Source: Eutypa lata (lineage: Eukaryota > Ascomycota > Sordariomycetes > Xylariales > Diatrypaceae). Taken from it: a stretch of DNA of 64,000 nt. Position 1 is the stretch's first letter. Each line of letters begins with the position of its first letter. Positions 46,585 to 58,800 of the stretch are shown one piece after another. Location: positions 1,798,001 to 1,862,000 of the forward strand of contig JAKULF010000005.1 of the NCBI GenBank assembly GCA_022661535.1, written 5' to 3'. The translations under genes were made by a program, and so were the position numbers. The notes beneath the pieces were generated by a model. The model was not told the DNA's origin. It did no database searches and was given only the letters and a program-made list of their open reading frames with translations.

Positions 46585-47801
46585 ATGCCTGTACAATCGA
46601 AGCCGGCCCCGCTTCCTCCGTGGGGTCTGGCTGTAGCTGGTTCTACCGGCGCCGTATTGGCCAATGCCTTGGTATATCCTTTAGATATGTTAGTTACAGC
46701 CCTCATTTTTCTTTCTCTCGCTCGATCGACTAGCTAGATTACTGACCTACTTTTCGTGACATTGTGTAGAGTGAAGACGCGCCTCCAAGTTCAAGTCAAG
46801 CGAGCTCCGGGAGCCGAGTACGGACCCGACGACTCCGAACCGCATTATGCGTCAACATGGGATGCTGTCTCGAAAATCTTTGCCGACGAGGGCATCAATG
46901 GCCTATATGCAGGAATCAACGGTTCGCTACTCGGCGTTGCCTCGACCAACTTCGCATACTTCTACTGGTACTCTACCGTACGCGAGTTTTATTTCCGATC
47001 GCAAAAGGTTCCCACGCCTCCATCGACCGCGATAGAGTTGGCGCTCGGCGCTGTCGCCGGTGCTGTCGCGCAGTTATGTACGATTCCCGTCGCGGTCGTC
47101 ACGACCAGGCAACAGACACAAAGCAAGTCGGAGAGAAAGGGTCTCATAGAGACGGCGCGCGAGGTCATACATAGCGAGGACGGCGTTTTTGGTCTCTGGC
47201 GTGGCTTGAAGGCTAGTTTGGTTTTGGTTATCAACCCAGCCATCACCTATGGCGCATACGAGAGGCTAAAGAATGTGTTCTTCCCGGGAAAAGCTCGTCT
47301 CACGCCAGGGGAGGCATTCCGTAAGTGCCCCATGGTCAACGCTGAGAAGAGAACGTCGGCTAACGACAGTTTTAGTGCTTGGTGCCATGTCGAAGTCACT
47401 GGCGACCATTGCGACTCAGCCTCTAATCGTTGCTAAGGTCGGGCTCCAGTCAAAGCCCCCCTCGCAGCGACAGGGCAAGCCATTTAAGGGTTTCATCGAG
47501 GTGATGCAGTTCATTATCCAACATGAAGGTCTGCTGGGTCTCTTCAAGGGAATTGGGCCTCAGATCTTGAAGGGCCTGCTCGTACAGGGTATCCTCATGA
47601 TGACCAAGGAGCGGTAAGTTCTCTCCACGTTTCCAATTGGAAACCTCAGGACATGGACATTGGCTAACCCGTATCATCAGTATGGAACTCCTGTTTATCT
47701 TACTATTTAGATACCTCCGCCAGCTTCGATCGCAGCAACTGGCGAAGGCGGCGGAATTGGCTTCTAAGGTCAAGGTTGCCGTACCTCTGACTACGAAATA
47801 A
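46585..47801 (+). CDS. ANT1: Peroxisomal adenine nucleotide carrier (ANT1/PMP34 type), 337 aa
   Basis: Exons 46585-46688, 46770-47320, 47376-47613 and 47681-47801. Mitochondrial carrier superfamily: three repeats of two helices, each with a Px(D/E)xx(K/R)-like signature, here PLDIVKTRLQ at residues 33-42, IPVAVVTTRQQ in repeat 2 and QPLIVAKVGLQ in repeat 3. The repeat sequences (ANALVYPLD, YAGINGSLLGVASTNFAYFYWY, GLFKGIGPQILKGLLVQGILMMTKER) resemble the peroxisomal ATP/AMP carrier of yeast Ant1, which supplies ATP for fatty-acid activation; length agrees. The first junction restores PLDI-VKT. The last intron ends at TCATCAG (47680) after GCTAAC, giving MELLFILLFRYLRQL; a second AG at 47710 is also in frame and would drop ten residues. 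It could instead be another PMP34-like carrier for CoA, FAD or NAD. Confidence 0.85.
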
Positions 47802-49264
47802 ACGGTTAGACTTGGGAGACTAAAGAGGAAAGAAGAGCTCTCTCCCTCTCTCTCTCTTGTGTATCTGAGCTACTAAATCCATCTAGATGTAGAAGGTATG
47901 AAAGCGTATATACGGCAGGGAGTTCATTATCGCGATTTGTTCATAGGAATTGATATATTGGCACTGGCGTTCTAATGAAATCTTCGGCTTGCTTATGAAA
48001 TGTATGGAACCACACTCATGCATGCTTAGATATCTCAACTTACATTGACAAGCGATACATGTTGAAAGCCTCAAGCATGTGCTCGGATAAAGGATGTGCC
48101 CATCCAGGTCGGGGCTTTTATTCATAGTACAGTAGCTTGATGCCCGTACATATACGTGTAAATTGAATCTAGTGTACCACGAGCCAGAGGGAGTCCGATT
48201 TATCAGGACTATTATATTTGTACAGAGACCAAAAGATTGTTCTGCCTATTTGAACCAACAACATCGTGAAACCAGGGACGACGACAAGATACAAATCCGT
48301 GTCGGGTAAACCGTACTCTATAGCCTAGTATTATGGTAGTCAAAAGACTTGCGACTGATATTTCAGGACCCTAAGATACATTTAGATTGACTAGAAGCAT
48401 CTCATCTCAACATCCTATCTTTCTACAGCTCGTAACTATCCATAGTTGACGACTGGGAGCCACAACATAACCACTCGCTGACAAGATGGATATTGTCTAG
48501 AGGTAGCCTGATCGTTACCTCCTTGATCGAGAACACACCAAATCGTTGAAATCGATGTGGATTGGTTCAGGGGGTGATTTGCGACCCCTCCCAGCTGTGG
48601 TCATTGCTCGATTACGTCCTATGAACTACTTTGCAGATTCGCCTTATATCTCTGTATAGCATGCTATTTCCACTTCACACTGGTGTAGTCTAAGCTTAAT
48701 CTCGTCAGCTCAGACATTTCTGTACTATCATGTGATTCTCAACGGCCACTTCCAAAAGTATATGGCCTAGGCCTCAACAATACACGTATCGCTAGCCCAC
48801 TCCGTATCTTGCTTGATAACATAGCTACTGGCAGGTGTAGTGAGACGACGCACTCAGGATTCGTAACATCCACTTCCCTTGGCTTGATCACGATGAAGAG
48901 ATAGAGCTCGCTATTATCACTTTCTACGTTCAGGTAAGTTACGGTAGGTATATGTACCTAGTACTAAGTTGTTCAAGATTGGCAGCTGTCGTACAGCTGT
49001 AACTAACTAACGGTAGTTACATATTTGCATTCAGTGGCTGACACTATCATCCAAGCCAACAGCCCCACTCATTGATAGTTTAACCCGTGCACTGTCCCAC
49101 GTTGATACCATTTTAATCTGTGGCTTGACCCCTCTCGCTTGTAGGAAATTTCCACCCACACTTAGCCAAAGAATACTCAACGAAACCAAATTTCTATCTT
49201 CACAGCCAACTTCCACTTGTGACTTCGTAATCCTTCACAAGCACAACAGCACAACACCGACGCC
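47802..49264. other. Intergenic, no gene seen
   Basis: A CT-rich microsatellite-like tract (about 47838-47861) lies just after the carrier stop. The rest is unremarkable non-coding DNA leading to the ribosomal protein gene promoter. Confidence 0.6.
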
Positions 49265-49757
49265 ATGGCGAGTAAGTCAAATCGAACCTTTTGATTGAGG
49301 GTATTTCAATTATCGAATCAATTCGCTCACAAATTTTGTAACAGAATCCAAGAACTCGTCTCAACACAACCAGTCGAAGAAGGCTCACCGTAACGGGTAT
49401 GTGGAGATCATTTCTTAGGAAACAATTCAACGCGCGGTTCGACTCTGAATCGACTGCGTTCGAGAACGAGATTACCCTTTCATCAAAAAACTAACGAAAG
49501 AGATCGATGACAATAATGGATGGGTTTGGCTAACGAATTTGGCGACGAATAGTATCAAGAAGCCCAAGACCAACCGTTACCCGTCTCTTAACGGAACCGA
49601 CCCCAAGTTCCGAAGAAACCACAGACATGCTCTTCACGGTACAATGCGCGCTCTGGTATGTTTCCCCAGAGACTAGAAAACACCCCGCCATCTAAGGCCA
49701 AGAGACTGACGCACTATATAGAAGGAGAAGAAGGAGGGCAAGCGGGAGACGGCATGA
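49265..49757 (+). CDS. RPL29: 60S ribosomal protein eL29, 65 aa
   Basis: Four exons: 49265-49271 (7 nt), 49345-49396, 49553-49655 and 49722-49757. The spliced protein begins MAKSKNSSQHNQSKKAHRNG and continues through IKKPKTNRYPSLNGTDPKF, RRNHRHALHGTMRALK and a lysine/glutamate-rich end. This is the very basic eL29 protein of the large ribosomal subunit, and the length matches. All three introns have GTAAGT or GTATGT donors and keep phase. The intron-rich start, splitting the second and third codons, is common in fungal ribosomal protein genes. It is easy to miss because no exon exceeds 103 bases. Confidence 0.96.
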
Positions 49758-52700
49758 ACTGGTGATGGCTGGTATTGAGGGCACGACGACACAGGTGTGC
49801 ATCGCACCAAGTTCGGAACGTTTAGGCAAGGATCATGGAGTCCAGGACTTGCATTTCGCCGGCTTGTATCCAGGCGTAGGTATCTTCTGCGGAAAAGAAG
49901 AGGATGAACAAAAATAAGGAACCGAATGAGCTACGATTTCCAACAATGTGCCTCGAGTGTTTACGCCCTTGCATCATCCCCTCATGTGTGCCAAACCCAT
50001 GGATATTGATTGATATTGACCTGACCTCCTCCCGGAGATGTGTGTTCTTATTGCTTCTATGCAAAAAGACAACGGCATTAGTGTGTACAGCACTGGGCTT
50101 TTCTCCATGCTCATTTGCTGAAGGATTTCTTCTCGTGCCAAGAGTACCCAGCCCGTCAATTACCAAACACTCGTGCTTCGCTTTACCCCAAGGCAAGAGT
50201 GCATGGAGACAGGGCAACATACCAAATGACAAACTGATTTTTCTTGTGCAACGCCCACTTCTCCTATGCGTACCTGCACTGATATTCAAATACAATCTAC
50301 TTTAGCAGCATATACCTACTTGTATGACCTAGCTATGCTGTCTCATCTGATTTGGACGGATCGTCATTAGAGAGCCTTCATATATTTGTGTGTAGGCTCT
50401 AGCTTTAGTTTTAACTTGAAATATAATTATAACATTTCAGATTATCTGTTATCAATGTCTATTATGCATCTTTCGCGAGGCTGCATGAGGACACCAGCGT
50501 AGCCTCCTTTTAAAGGAACGTACGTACATATCCAATCACGTCTTGAGACAACAGGTAGATGAGGGAAAGTAACAGGATGATCGGGCTGAGCTGCTTTATA
50601 TGGCGACCGCGCGGTCTGATATTCGTCTGTTTCAAGGAGAAACACCTACCGAATGTAGTATGATTCGGTATCTACACGTATACAACCTAGAAGTGCTAGA
50701 CGTAGGTTTGTACTACGGAACCTATGGGCATGTTGAAGTCGTTAGACATGTGACAATTAGAGTTGAGGTTTGCCTATATCTTTGTATACTAAGATATCAT
50801 CCTGTCGATGGAAAATTGTGTGTTCTTGGCTAACTGATACAGGAGTGGCAGAATTACGGTTAGAGTCATGCACGATTAGTAAACCAATGAAATAGAAGTA
50901 ACTGAGTTGACAGGTAAACGTCATCTCGTCAATGGTTGCTGGATGTCGTACAAACGTGGAAGTATCTGTATGTATGTATGTATGCATGTGGCAGGTATTC
51001 ATGTTAATTAACCCGGAGTTTCAATTCGCTTTTTCTTCAGTAACTTAAACTTTCAGGGGAGTTTCGTTAGATCCCGAAGAGAAGACCCCACTTACATTAA
51101 GCGGCTCAAGAAAAGAAAGAGACAGAACTTTATTAGCTGCCAGATACCTACTGATGGGTGTTGACGCAAGCGTAGGGGGTTCTTAGTGCTGGTGTTCTAG
51201 CAGTCTAGCAGTCTAGCAGCCTAGGTCTACTCCGTACCTATTGTACAATACCTGCTAACGTTAGACTCGCCTGAAAAAGGCAGCCCTGACATGGGATAGA
51301 TTGGCGCTTGATTGGCCCGAAATAGACCCCCCGAGCCACTCGATACCCCTGGACTGGTGTGCCGCTGGGGGCTGCGTTCCTTTCCGAAACATTCAAGGTT
51401 AACGAGTTCACTTTTTGAGCTTGGATCTGCCCCATTCTTGGTCTGGTCCATACGATTTGGGGGTATTGGTTGCGTTGCCTCGAGGCTCTAAAATTTTAAT
51501 CTTTTTGTATGTATGTACATATATATGTACGTTAGTATGCGTTTCTAGGGGATAGCCTTACACCTTAACACACGGACCTTATCCGTCCTTCGTATACCTA
51601 CATAATTTTTTTCTCTCTCTTTCAAATGAAAAGGCACATACGCAAGTCACCAACTTTGTAGTTACTTTTCTTCCTCTCTTCTTCCCCGTCCTATCTCCCT
51701 CCTAACCTGACTCAAGACCTTGACGGCATCCTGCTGCCACTGGTTTTGGCCTAGAGACCTTCAGATGCTCTTGGAAGCAGCCTTTTTTGGAGTTATACTT
51801 TGTAAGTCTTGTTTGTACTCGTGTGGTTCACCGATTCATCACCTCACCCACCATCCACACCTTCCGCCCTTTTAACCAAGTCCTGTCTGTGTTCCCATTG
51901 TTACGGCTTCCCATTGTCCATTGTCGACCTTGGTTGATATCTAAGGCATAAAAGAGTGGGCAAGATGTTATCTCTTCTATGTTTATGCATGGAATCCCGA
52001 TTCAATCTACCCTTCTCTATCTGCTCTGCTACTACCACCAGCCTTAGCCGTTACCTAAGTGGCTGCATCCTTTCTCTCCTCCATTCCTTTCTTCTTTGTC
52101 TTCCAATTTCTAGCGAGTTCTTTCAACTGGGCAAATGACCTTCATGTAGTGAAGATTGCATGGTTTGCCCTTGAAATTGGTAGATTCGTTACCAACAATC
52201 ATTATCCGCATGCATTCCTAAGCTGGATCTTCGTCTAACCCTTGGACGTTCTCTAGCTATCTAATACAATTTACTACGGTTTATCCATACGGTACTCGTT
52301 TTACTACGTTGGTCGACACGTCATCCTTTCCTCGACGAACTCCTTTGAGGTCAGCAGGCTACTGCAGGAGCTCTCTCGAAAGGAAATACTTCTCGCCCTT
52401 GAGTTTGAAAATTTCGAAGAGTTGACCTCGATCTTCCCCAAAAACGTCTTACGTCGCTCGGCCGAGGCTAGGAATAGTTCAACCATTACCTGTTATACGA
52501 AGCGTATGGTAGTTAGACCAGCTCTAACTCCTTCGTCCAATTCTTTCCAAGCGTATCTACCAACCAGCGCTTTCGATCTCGTCGTTACATAGATCGGAAG
52601 ACGAACCCGAGTGTTTTAGCGACATCCCCTACCGACTACAGTCTTGGGTAACATAATACCTTCACCTTGGGACTTATTTGGTATCATACGACATCGTGCC

Positions 52701-53011
52701 TAAAGTAATACAACCGAACACACCGATCTCATTGCGTATCACCAAACTCGTGGTTAGGATCAAATTGAAACTACTTGAAAGAACACGCATAACAACGAGT
52801 CTTGACGAGGTTATCACTTTTCTATCAGTTCACTGATTTTTTGCACCTACCTATGGTGTTTGGCACCCCATATTGGACTTCTTGACGACCAATCGATTTA
52901 CAGTATATCTATTCCGCAATACACCTTCATATCAGTTTGAGTTTTCGACACCCTCGCAATTACTGGCGACCATATTGTTTTTTGATAAGCCGACACCTCA
53001 CCGTCTCAACC
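49758..53011. other. Intergenic plus long VTS1 leader region
   Basis: The first part holds the eL29 terminator region. Open frames on both strands at 49820-50305 are mirror shadows without protein character. A CTAGCAGT tandem motif lies at about 51199-51223. From about 51590 to 53011 the sequence is rich in T and C, as in long fungal leaders, and contains an ATG-poor open frame of 111 codons (52257-52589) that I could not assign. There are probably several upstream ATGs before the VTS1 start. Confidence 0.55.
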
Positions 53012-54938
53012 ATGAATCGTAACAGTACACCTGAGGCCGGCGCTGCCTCCTCGCTGCGCCCTCCTTCCTCCAGGACGGTAGGCGCTGGTCACCACCTCCG
53101 CGCCTCTGCCGACATGGCAGCCCTTGCTAGTCCTGGGGCTTCGAACCGCATTCGTCCCTCTTCTGATTTCTACGGCCAGCAAGGTCAAGGACAGGGCAGT
53201 GGTGACTCGGATCCTCAGGATAAGATGACGCAACAATGGATCGCAGATATCGATCAATATGAGACTACTTTGGAAGAGATGGCGGCCGCTACCTTAGATC
53301 AGGACTTCAAGGACGAGCTCAGTGCTATTGAGCAATGGTTTCGCGTTCTATCTGAGGCTGAGCGTACTGCTGCCTTGTATGCCCTCTTGCAGCAGACCAC
53401 TCAGGTCCAGATACGTTTCTTTATCCAGGTCCTTCAGCAAATGGGTAAGAACCATCCCATGTCGGGTGTTCTATCACCGGCCAATTTTGACAAAGGTATG
53501 TCACCAGGCACTAGGAAGCACTGCATTTTTTGTTACCCAGGCTAACATTGCCAATTTAGATCCCATGTCCAACCGTCTGAGTGATGCTATGAACAAGCTC
53601 AGTGTTGGTTCGGCTAGAAACTCGCTTTCCCAGCCACAACCCGCTGCAAAGAGACACTCCGGTCTTGATCAGGGTACTATCAATGCCATGTTCCCCGATG
53701 CCGCTGCGGCTATCGCCACTGAGAAGGCCAAATTTACACAGCAGACTGGCAACCAGCCACCCTCCAACCGCAATAGCACCGCTGTAGATGCACGCAACTC
53801 CCTTGCTGCACCCACCATCTCCGGACCAAACGAGGGACTCGAATCGGGGGGTCAGAACCCTACCTCGCCGTGGGGTAACAACCACGACCAGGGCGGTTCT
53901 AGACCCAAGTCTTCATCTGGACAGACGCCTATGGGCCAGTTTGTCCAGCCTCCACCGTCTGCAGGCTTGAGGTCCCCGCGCCCTCAACTGGGAGGAAATG
54001 CCAACATTCAGAACACTGTTCTCAACGCGCCTGACAAGGCAGGTGGGGACATGTCTATCCTGTCTCCGTATGCGAGCAGTGGCAACTGGGCTTCTATGGT
54101 GAACACGCCGATGGTTTCCTCGTTCCAGCCGAACACGCCAAACCAGGCTGACATGGTCGCCAATGCCACGGCGATGAAGCTTGCCGCCTTATCGACAGTC
54201 AACAACCGGTTCGCTCTGGATGATGTTCGCAAGTATCGGAGAGCTAGATCCAACGATGCTGCTGGTGGTCAAAACCCGCAGGCGGCTAACATACCCGGTG
54301 CTAACGTTGTTATGGTCAACGAGCATGGTCAAGTCTTAAGCCGGGATCAGATGATCGCTTTGCAGAATCAACAGGGAATGGGTAGTTTTGGTCAACATCG
54401 ATCCCGGCCTAACTCTCCGGGTATCGCCATTCAGCCTGCTTTGGGATCCGTACCATTCGCATCCCCCCAGAACAATGGTTTCTTGAGCGCCTATGACCCG
54501 ATGCAGAACCCGCTCCTCAACAATGGGCTCGGTGGAATCGGCATGGGTCAACTTGGCTTGGGTGCTCCGGACGCATCGTATCTGTCGGACAATTCCGCCG
54601 AAATGCATCGCGGCCGATCGCCACGTGGTCGTCGCGGTAGCTCAAAGCCTCCCGAGGATCCGACTGACCCAACCCTCCTGCAGGATATTCCAGCTTGGTT
54701 GCGCAGTCTCCGCTTACACAAGTACACGGATAATCTCAAGGATTTGAAATGGACCGACTTAGTGGAGCTTGACGATGCCGCCTTGGAAGCTCGCGGAGTC
54801 AATGCTCTTGGTGCAAGAAGAAAGATGTTGAAGGTTTTTGAGCAGGTCAAGGGTAAGTTACAGTCTACATATACATTGGACGCAATAGAAGCTAACTATT
54901 CTATAGACGCGAAGAGCGATGGCAAACTAGCTACCTAA
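53012..54938 (+). CDS. VTS1: RNA-binding SAM-domain protein Vts1 (Smaug homologue), 602 aa
   Basis: Exons 53012-53495, 53560-54852 and 54907-54938. Vts1 binds Smaug-type hairpins in mRNA 3' ends through its SAM domain and promotes deadenylation with Ccr4-Not. The SAM domain is at residues about 533-592 ([37 protein letters not shown]) and ends with the RNA-contacting helix [17 protein letters not shown]. An N-terminal conserved block (residues about 70-155, [20 protein letters not shown] to [10 protein letters not shown]) matches the other conserved region of fungal Vts1 proteins. The middle is disordered, rich in N, Q, S, P and G. The ATG at 53012 was chosen as the first in frame. Intron 2 lies just after the SAM domain and leaves a short tail [10 protein letters not shown]. 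It lies 900 bp upstream of TFC4 on the same strand. Confidence 0.94.
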
Positions 54939-55833
54939 ACACGTCGCCAATTGAGCTCCATTGCATTGCTGCGGCAGCGTACATTCTGAAAATATGCTGC
55001 CAAATTACGATTGAGGATTTTCGTCCGATCTAAATAGACACGGGGATTGGACGGTAAACGGGTTGCAGAGTATCATCTGAGAGGAGAAAAGTATCTTAGA
55101 GAGAATGGCCAATCTCTTCGCAGCGCGGGGGAAGAATGAAGGAATCTTGAGGCGCTGAGCGACCCGGGTACTATGTAACAATGTATATACTCCTTTCAAC
55201 AGCGCGGCCTTTCTATCCTCTAATACGAAGAAAAATTGAGAACTTTTAACAGCGATAAATGATTTAATGATTCCAATCCTTAGCTAAGACCTGAAGGTGA
55301 GAAGTCGTGCTGCTTGTGATAAAATGACTGTAATGCATAAATGCATATACCCCCGGATAGATGCATAGGTAGTCCTGTTTATCAACCTTAGAGCTAAGTT
55401 CTAACTACACTAAGAGTAATGGCATCTTGCAAACTTAGAACATTCTCAGAGCATCGTACAATTTCAATTTCCCAACACAAAATATTCTTCCTGATATTGT
55501 AACCTTGTTATTATGCTTTAGATGTTTTGTTGGCTGCCATCGTCTTCGCCGTCGTCTTCGTCGTCGAATGATTGAAAGTGCAAGTACGACGTCGTGGGGT
55601 GGGTACAAAGTCTAACTAATGCAATTTACCTATTATTGCTTCGGACTTATCCCAGTCAAGGTCGACTAACAAGACAATAGGCATGACAGTCTCAGCGTCA
55701 CTTCTTTTAAGATACATCGTCAAATAAGTTCGGACTCTAACTTATTCATCTTTTTTTCCCGCAATAGGTGGGCGTCCGTGGGAATGAAGGTACATCCACA
55801 ACGTACACGGATTTACCAACCTATTTGCCCATC
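54939..55833. other. VTS1-TFC4 intergenic region with a likely leader intron
   Basis: Just before the TFC4 coding region, a CTAAC-like branch, a polypyrimidine tract and GCAATAG (ending 55767) form a strong 3' splice site, so the TFC4 leader probably contains an intron; the donor was not fixed. The frame is open from 55768 to the chosen ATG, so a coding upstream exon is also possible. A GTC/TTC-rich stretch (55540-55567) gives an acidic open frame on the minus strand, considered under findings. Confidence 0.5.
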
Positions 55834-58800
55834 ATGAGCCATCGCTTCTCCTCTACGTTTGATGCCCTTCAGGCTCACTTCGCGAAGAAGTCAGCGTCTA
55901 CTGGTGCGGTAGGAAAAAATGCTTCCCAAAGCCAGCCACCGTCAGCGGAAAATACGGAGAAAGCAAATCATACAGCTGCTGGCCAAGTCTCTGTCCCTTC
56001 ACATCCAGCTTCGATTAGACATCCTGTTACGCAGCTTGCCCCTAATCAAGGTCTAGACTTATACACAGGCAGCTGGAATTCTCGTCACGAAGCCCCTTCT
56101 GCAGTACCGCACACCGTCACAACGCCCGCAGGTGCAATTACTCCAACACCTAGTAACTCGAGCCTGGGCAATACGCGCATTGACTCTCGTAATCACCTAC
56201 AGCCGCCTGGGTCTCAGTCGTACAACCAAGCACCATTACACAGCCAACATATGCATTCCAGTGGACCGGTCGTGGAGCACGCCAACTCAAACCCGATAGT
56301 GCCCGGTTTGCCCCCTAGTTCTAAGGTCCCCAACCCTCCCTCTCAGGATCCAGGCTCTGCCGACAGTTCTTCGGCTGCCAGGTATATTGCACAAGCAGTC
56401 AACAGTTTTATGAATGGGAGTGCCACTGCGGTTCAGGATTCAAGTCTCAAACCCAGTGAGAGTAACCCGACACACCCACATCCGAGTCAATCACTTGATA
56501 CTCAAGACCAAATTACCCCTATGGATACGGGTGTGGATTCACTTCTTCAACGGCAAAACGAACTTAGAGAACTAGAAGCTAGTCGAGGAAATGGTTCACA
56601 GCTAGAGAAGCGGGATGTGGAAGCTCTAAACGGCGCCCTCCAACAAACCCCCATTAACACTAAAGGGAGCTCACGAGGCACAAAAAGGAAAAACGTTCCA
56701 TCAAACAAATACTTCGAGGAAGGAGGACATGACTCGAGCCTACCTCCCGTACGTGGCCGTGGCCGTGGTAGGCGACGTGGCCCTCGAAAGGCTGCTGAGC
56801 CAACGGGTGATGTGAAGCTCCGTCTCAATATGGCATCGGAAGCCTATCTGCAAGGAAGGATTGATGATGCTATTCAACTTGTCGAGGATGCTATACGAAT
56901 CAATGCAGAAATCCACAGAGCTTGGATACTACTTGCGCAACTATTTGAAGAACGAGGAGAGCTTAGAAAGCGCCTCACGGCACAGATATGCGCGGCCCAG
57001 TTGGAGCCTAAAAATATCGACGGATGGCTCAGTGTGGCACAACAGGCTGTGGCCTTGCGAGATATGTATCCCGACGATGCAGATGAACTTACTAGACAAG
57101 CTATATTTTGTTATTCTGGTGCCTTAAGGAGCGACAATGAACATAGAACCGCTCGACATAGCCGGGCGGCTCTTGTTCTTGATAGGGGCTATTATAAAGG
57201 AGCTGCAAAGGATTACACCTTCCTAGCGAATCGGCTTTACTACGACGTATATGCACTCAGGGGCCTCGCGGAAACGACCGTTCTTCTCGCTGAAACCAGC
57301 AAGCGCAAGCAACCCACGTACACCCCGGAATCAGCCATTGACGCATACCGTCGCTGTATCGACCACTTTAGGGAGAGTGGATTTGATGAGGAATACCCTT
57401 TCGAATGGGAAGATGTCTATATATTCGTAGACCTTCTTGGATACGTCAAGCAGTTTAGGGAGGGCATACATGAACTGAAGTCGCTCGCGAGATGGCTTCT
57501 CGATCGTTCAGAAGAATCCTTCTGGGATTACTTCAATGATGACTTGGTTGATGACGATCGAGAGTGGGATGCGGACAATGTTCGCCGATTGGAAGTTCCA
57601 GGCTTCCAAGAGGGGAAATCCCCTGACGCATCTTATGGTAACGGCCTTCCGCTGCAGTTAAGAGCGAAGCTCGGTGTCTATCGACTAGAGTTAGGACAGG
57701 AAGATGAAGCTATGGTAAGTGACATCCATGTACGTTCGTGATTGAAGTAATCTGACAAGGCTCTCAGCAACATTTTGAATGGCTCGACCCTAACGGCGAG
57801 AGGGCATCTGAGCTTCTATCTGAATACACACATATCGTTTTAGAGGTGGCCTCTGCACTATACGACAAGAACAAGTATGCACAAGCACTTCGCTTCTACG
57901 AGCCTCTGTGGGATGTCCCCGATGCCCTCGATGCAAATGCTCTCCTGAGCGCTGGTAGATGCTACTTACACATAGGGGATAAGAGACAAGCTGAAGAGTG
58001 CTTCTCAGCAGCCATAGATGCTGACGAACTAAACTATCAACCTTGTATAGATGCCCGCCTAGAGCTGGCTAGGATGTACGAGGCTGCAAGGGAGGAGCGA
58101 GAGGCTTACATTCTAGTGTCCGAGGCTCTGAAACTTCAGGAGGCCCAAGAGGAAGAGGAGCCTTTGGATGGCGACATGGACGCCAATGTTGATGATATGG
58201 ACGAGGAGGAACTTGATCCTCCCAATCTCTCTTTGGATCGAGATCCCGGCATGGACGCACAACGAAAGAAGAAGCCCGCTAGAAGAGTTGTCAGGATGAG
58301 GAGGGATAAACCCAAGACCAAAGCCCAGAAGCCTCTCAGGTCGCTACAGCCAAAGGTGCAGAGACAAAGACCACGCGTGTTCGGCTACTCCGAAGAAGTA
58401 CATAAGGAAGAGGAAAGGCGCGCGGTAGAATTGGCGACCAAATGGCAGATAGTGCGTGATTCTCGGGAGGAATCGGGACCAAACGACCGCGGGCCTCCTG
58501 CATCGTTCATGGCGGCGGCCGGTCCTCTCGTGGACGATTTCAGGTCCTATAAAGACTTCTACTCGTGGGACAACTACCTCACCCACTTGGGTATCAAACA
58601 AGCTAGCCAGAAACCCGTGACTCGGAACCCGAACCTGGTGGAAATGGCGGAGCGTCTATCTCACAGTAGGTCTCATCCCCAATATTCCCCGCGGTGTAGC
58701 TGACTAACTATACGACTGGACTGAGCTGACTTGAAAATGTCTATAGACCTGGGCCCCGGCGAATTCGGCCCCACGAAGCCTACGAGCGAGAGGTATGCTG

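Noticed and set aside
47711..47801. Last carrier exon starting at 47711
   Set aside because: An upstream acceptor at 47680 has a better-placed branch and adds in-frame, family-like helix residues.
49822..50305. Two overlapping open frames on opposite strands (157 and 133 codons)
   Set aside because: Neither resembles a protein or has promoter or splice context; they lie in the region after the eL29 gene.
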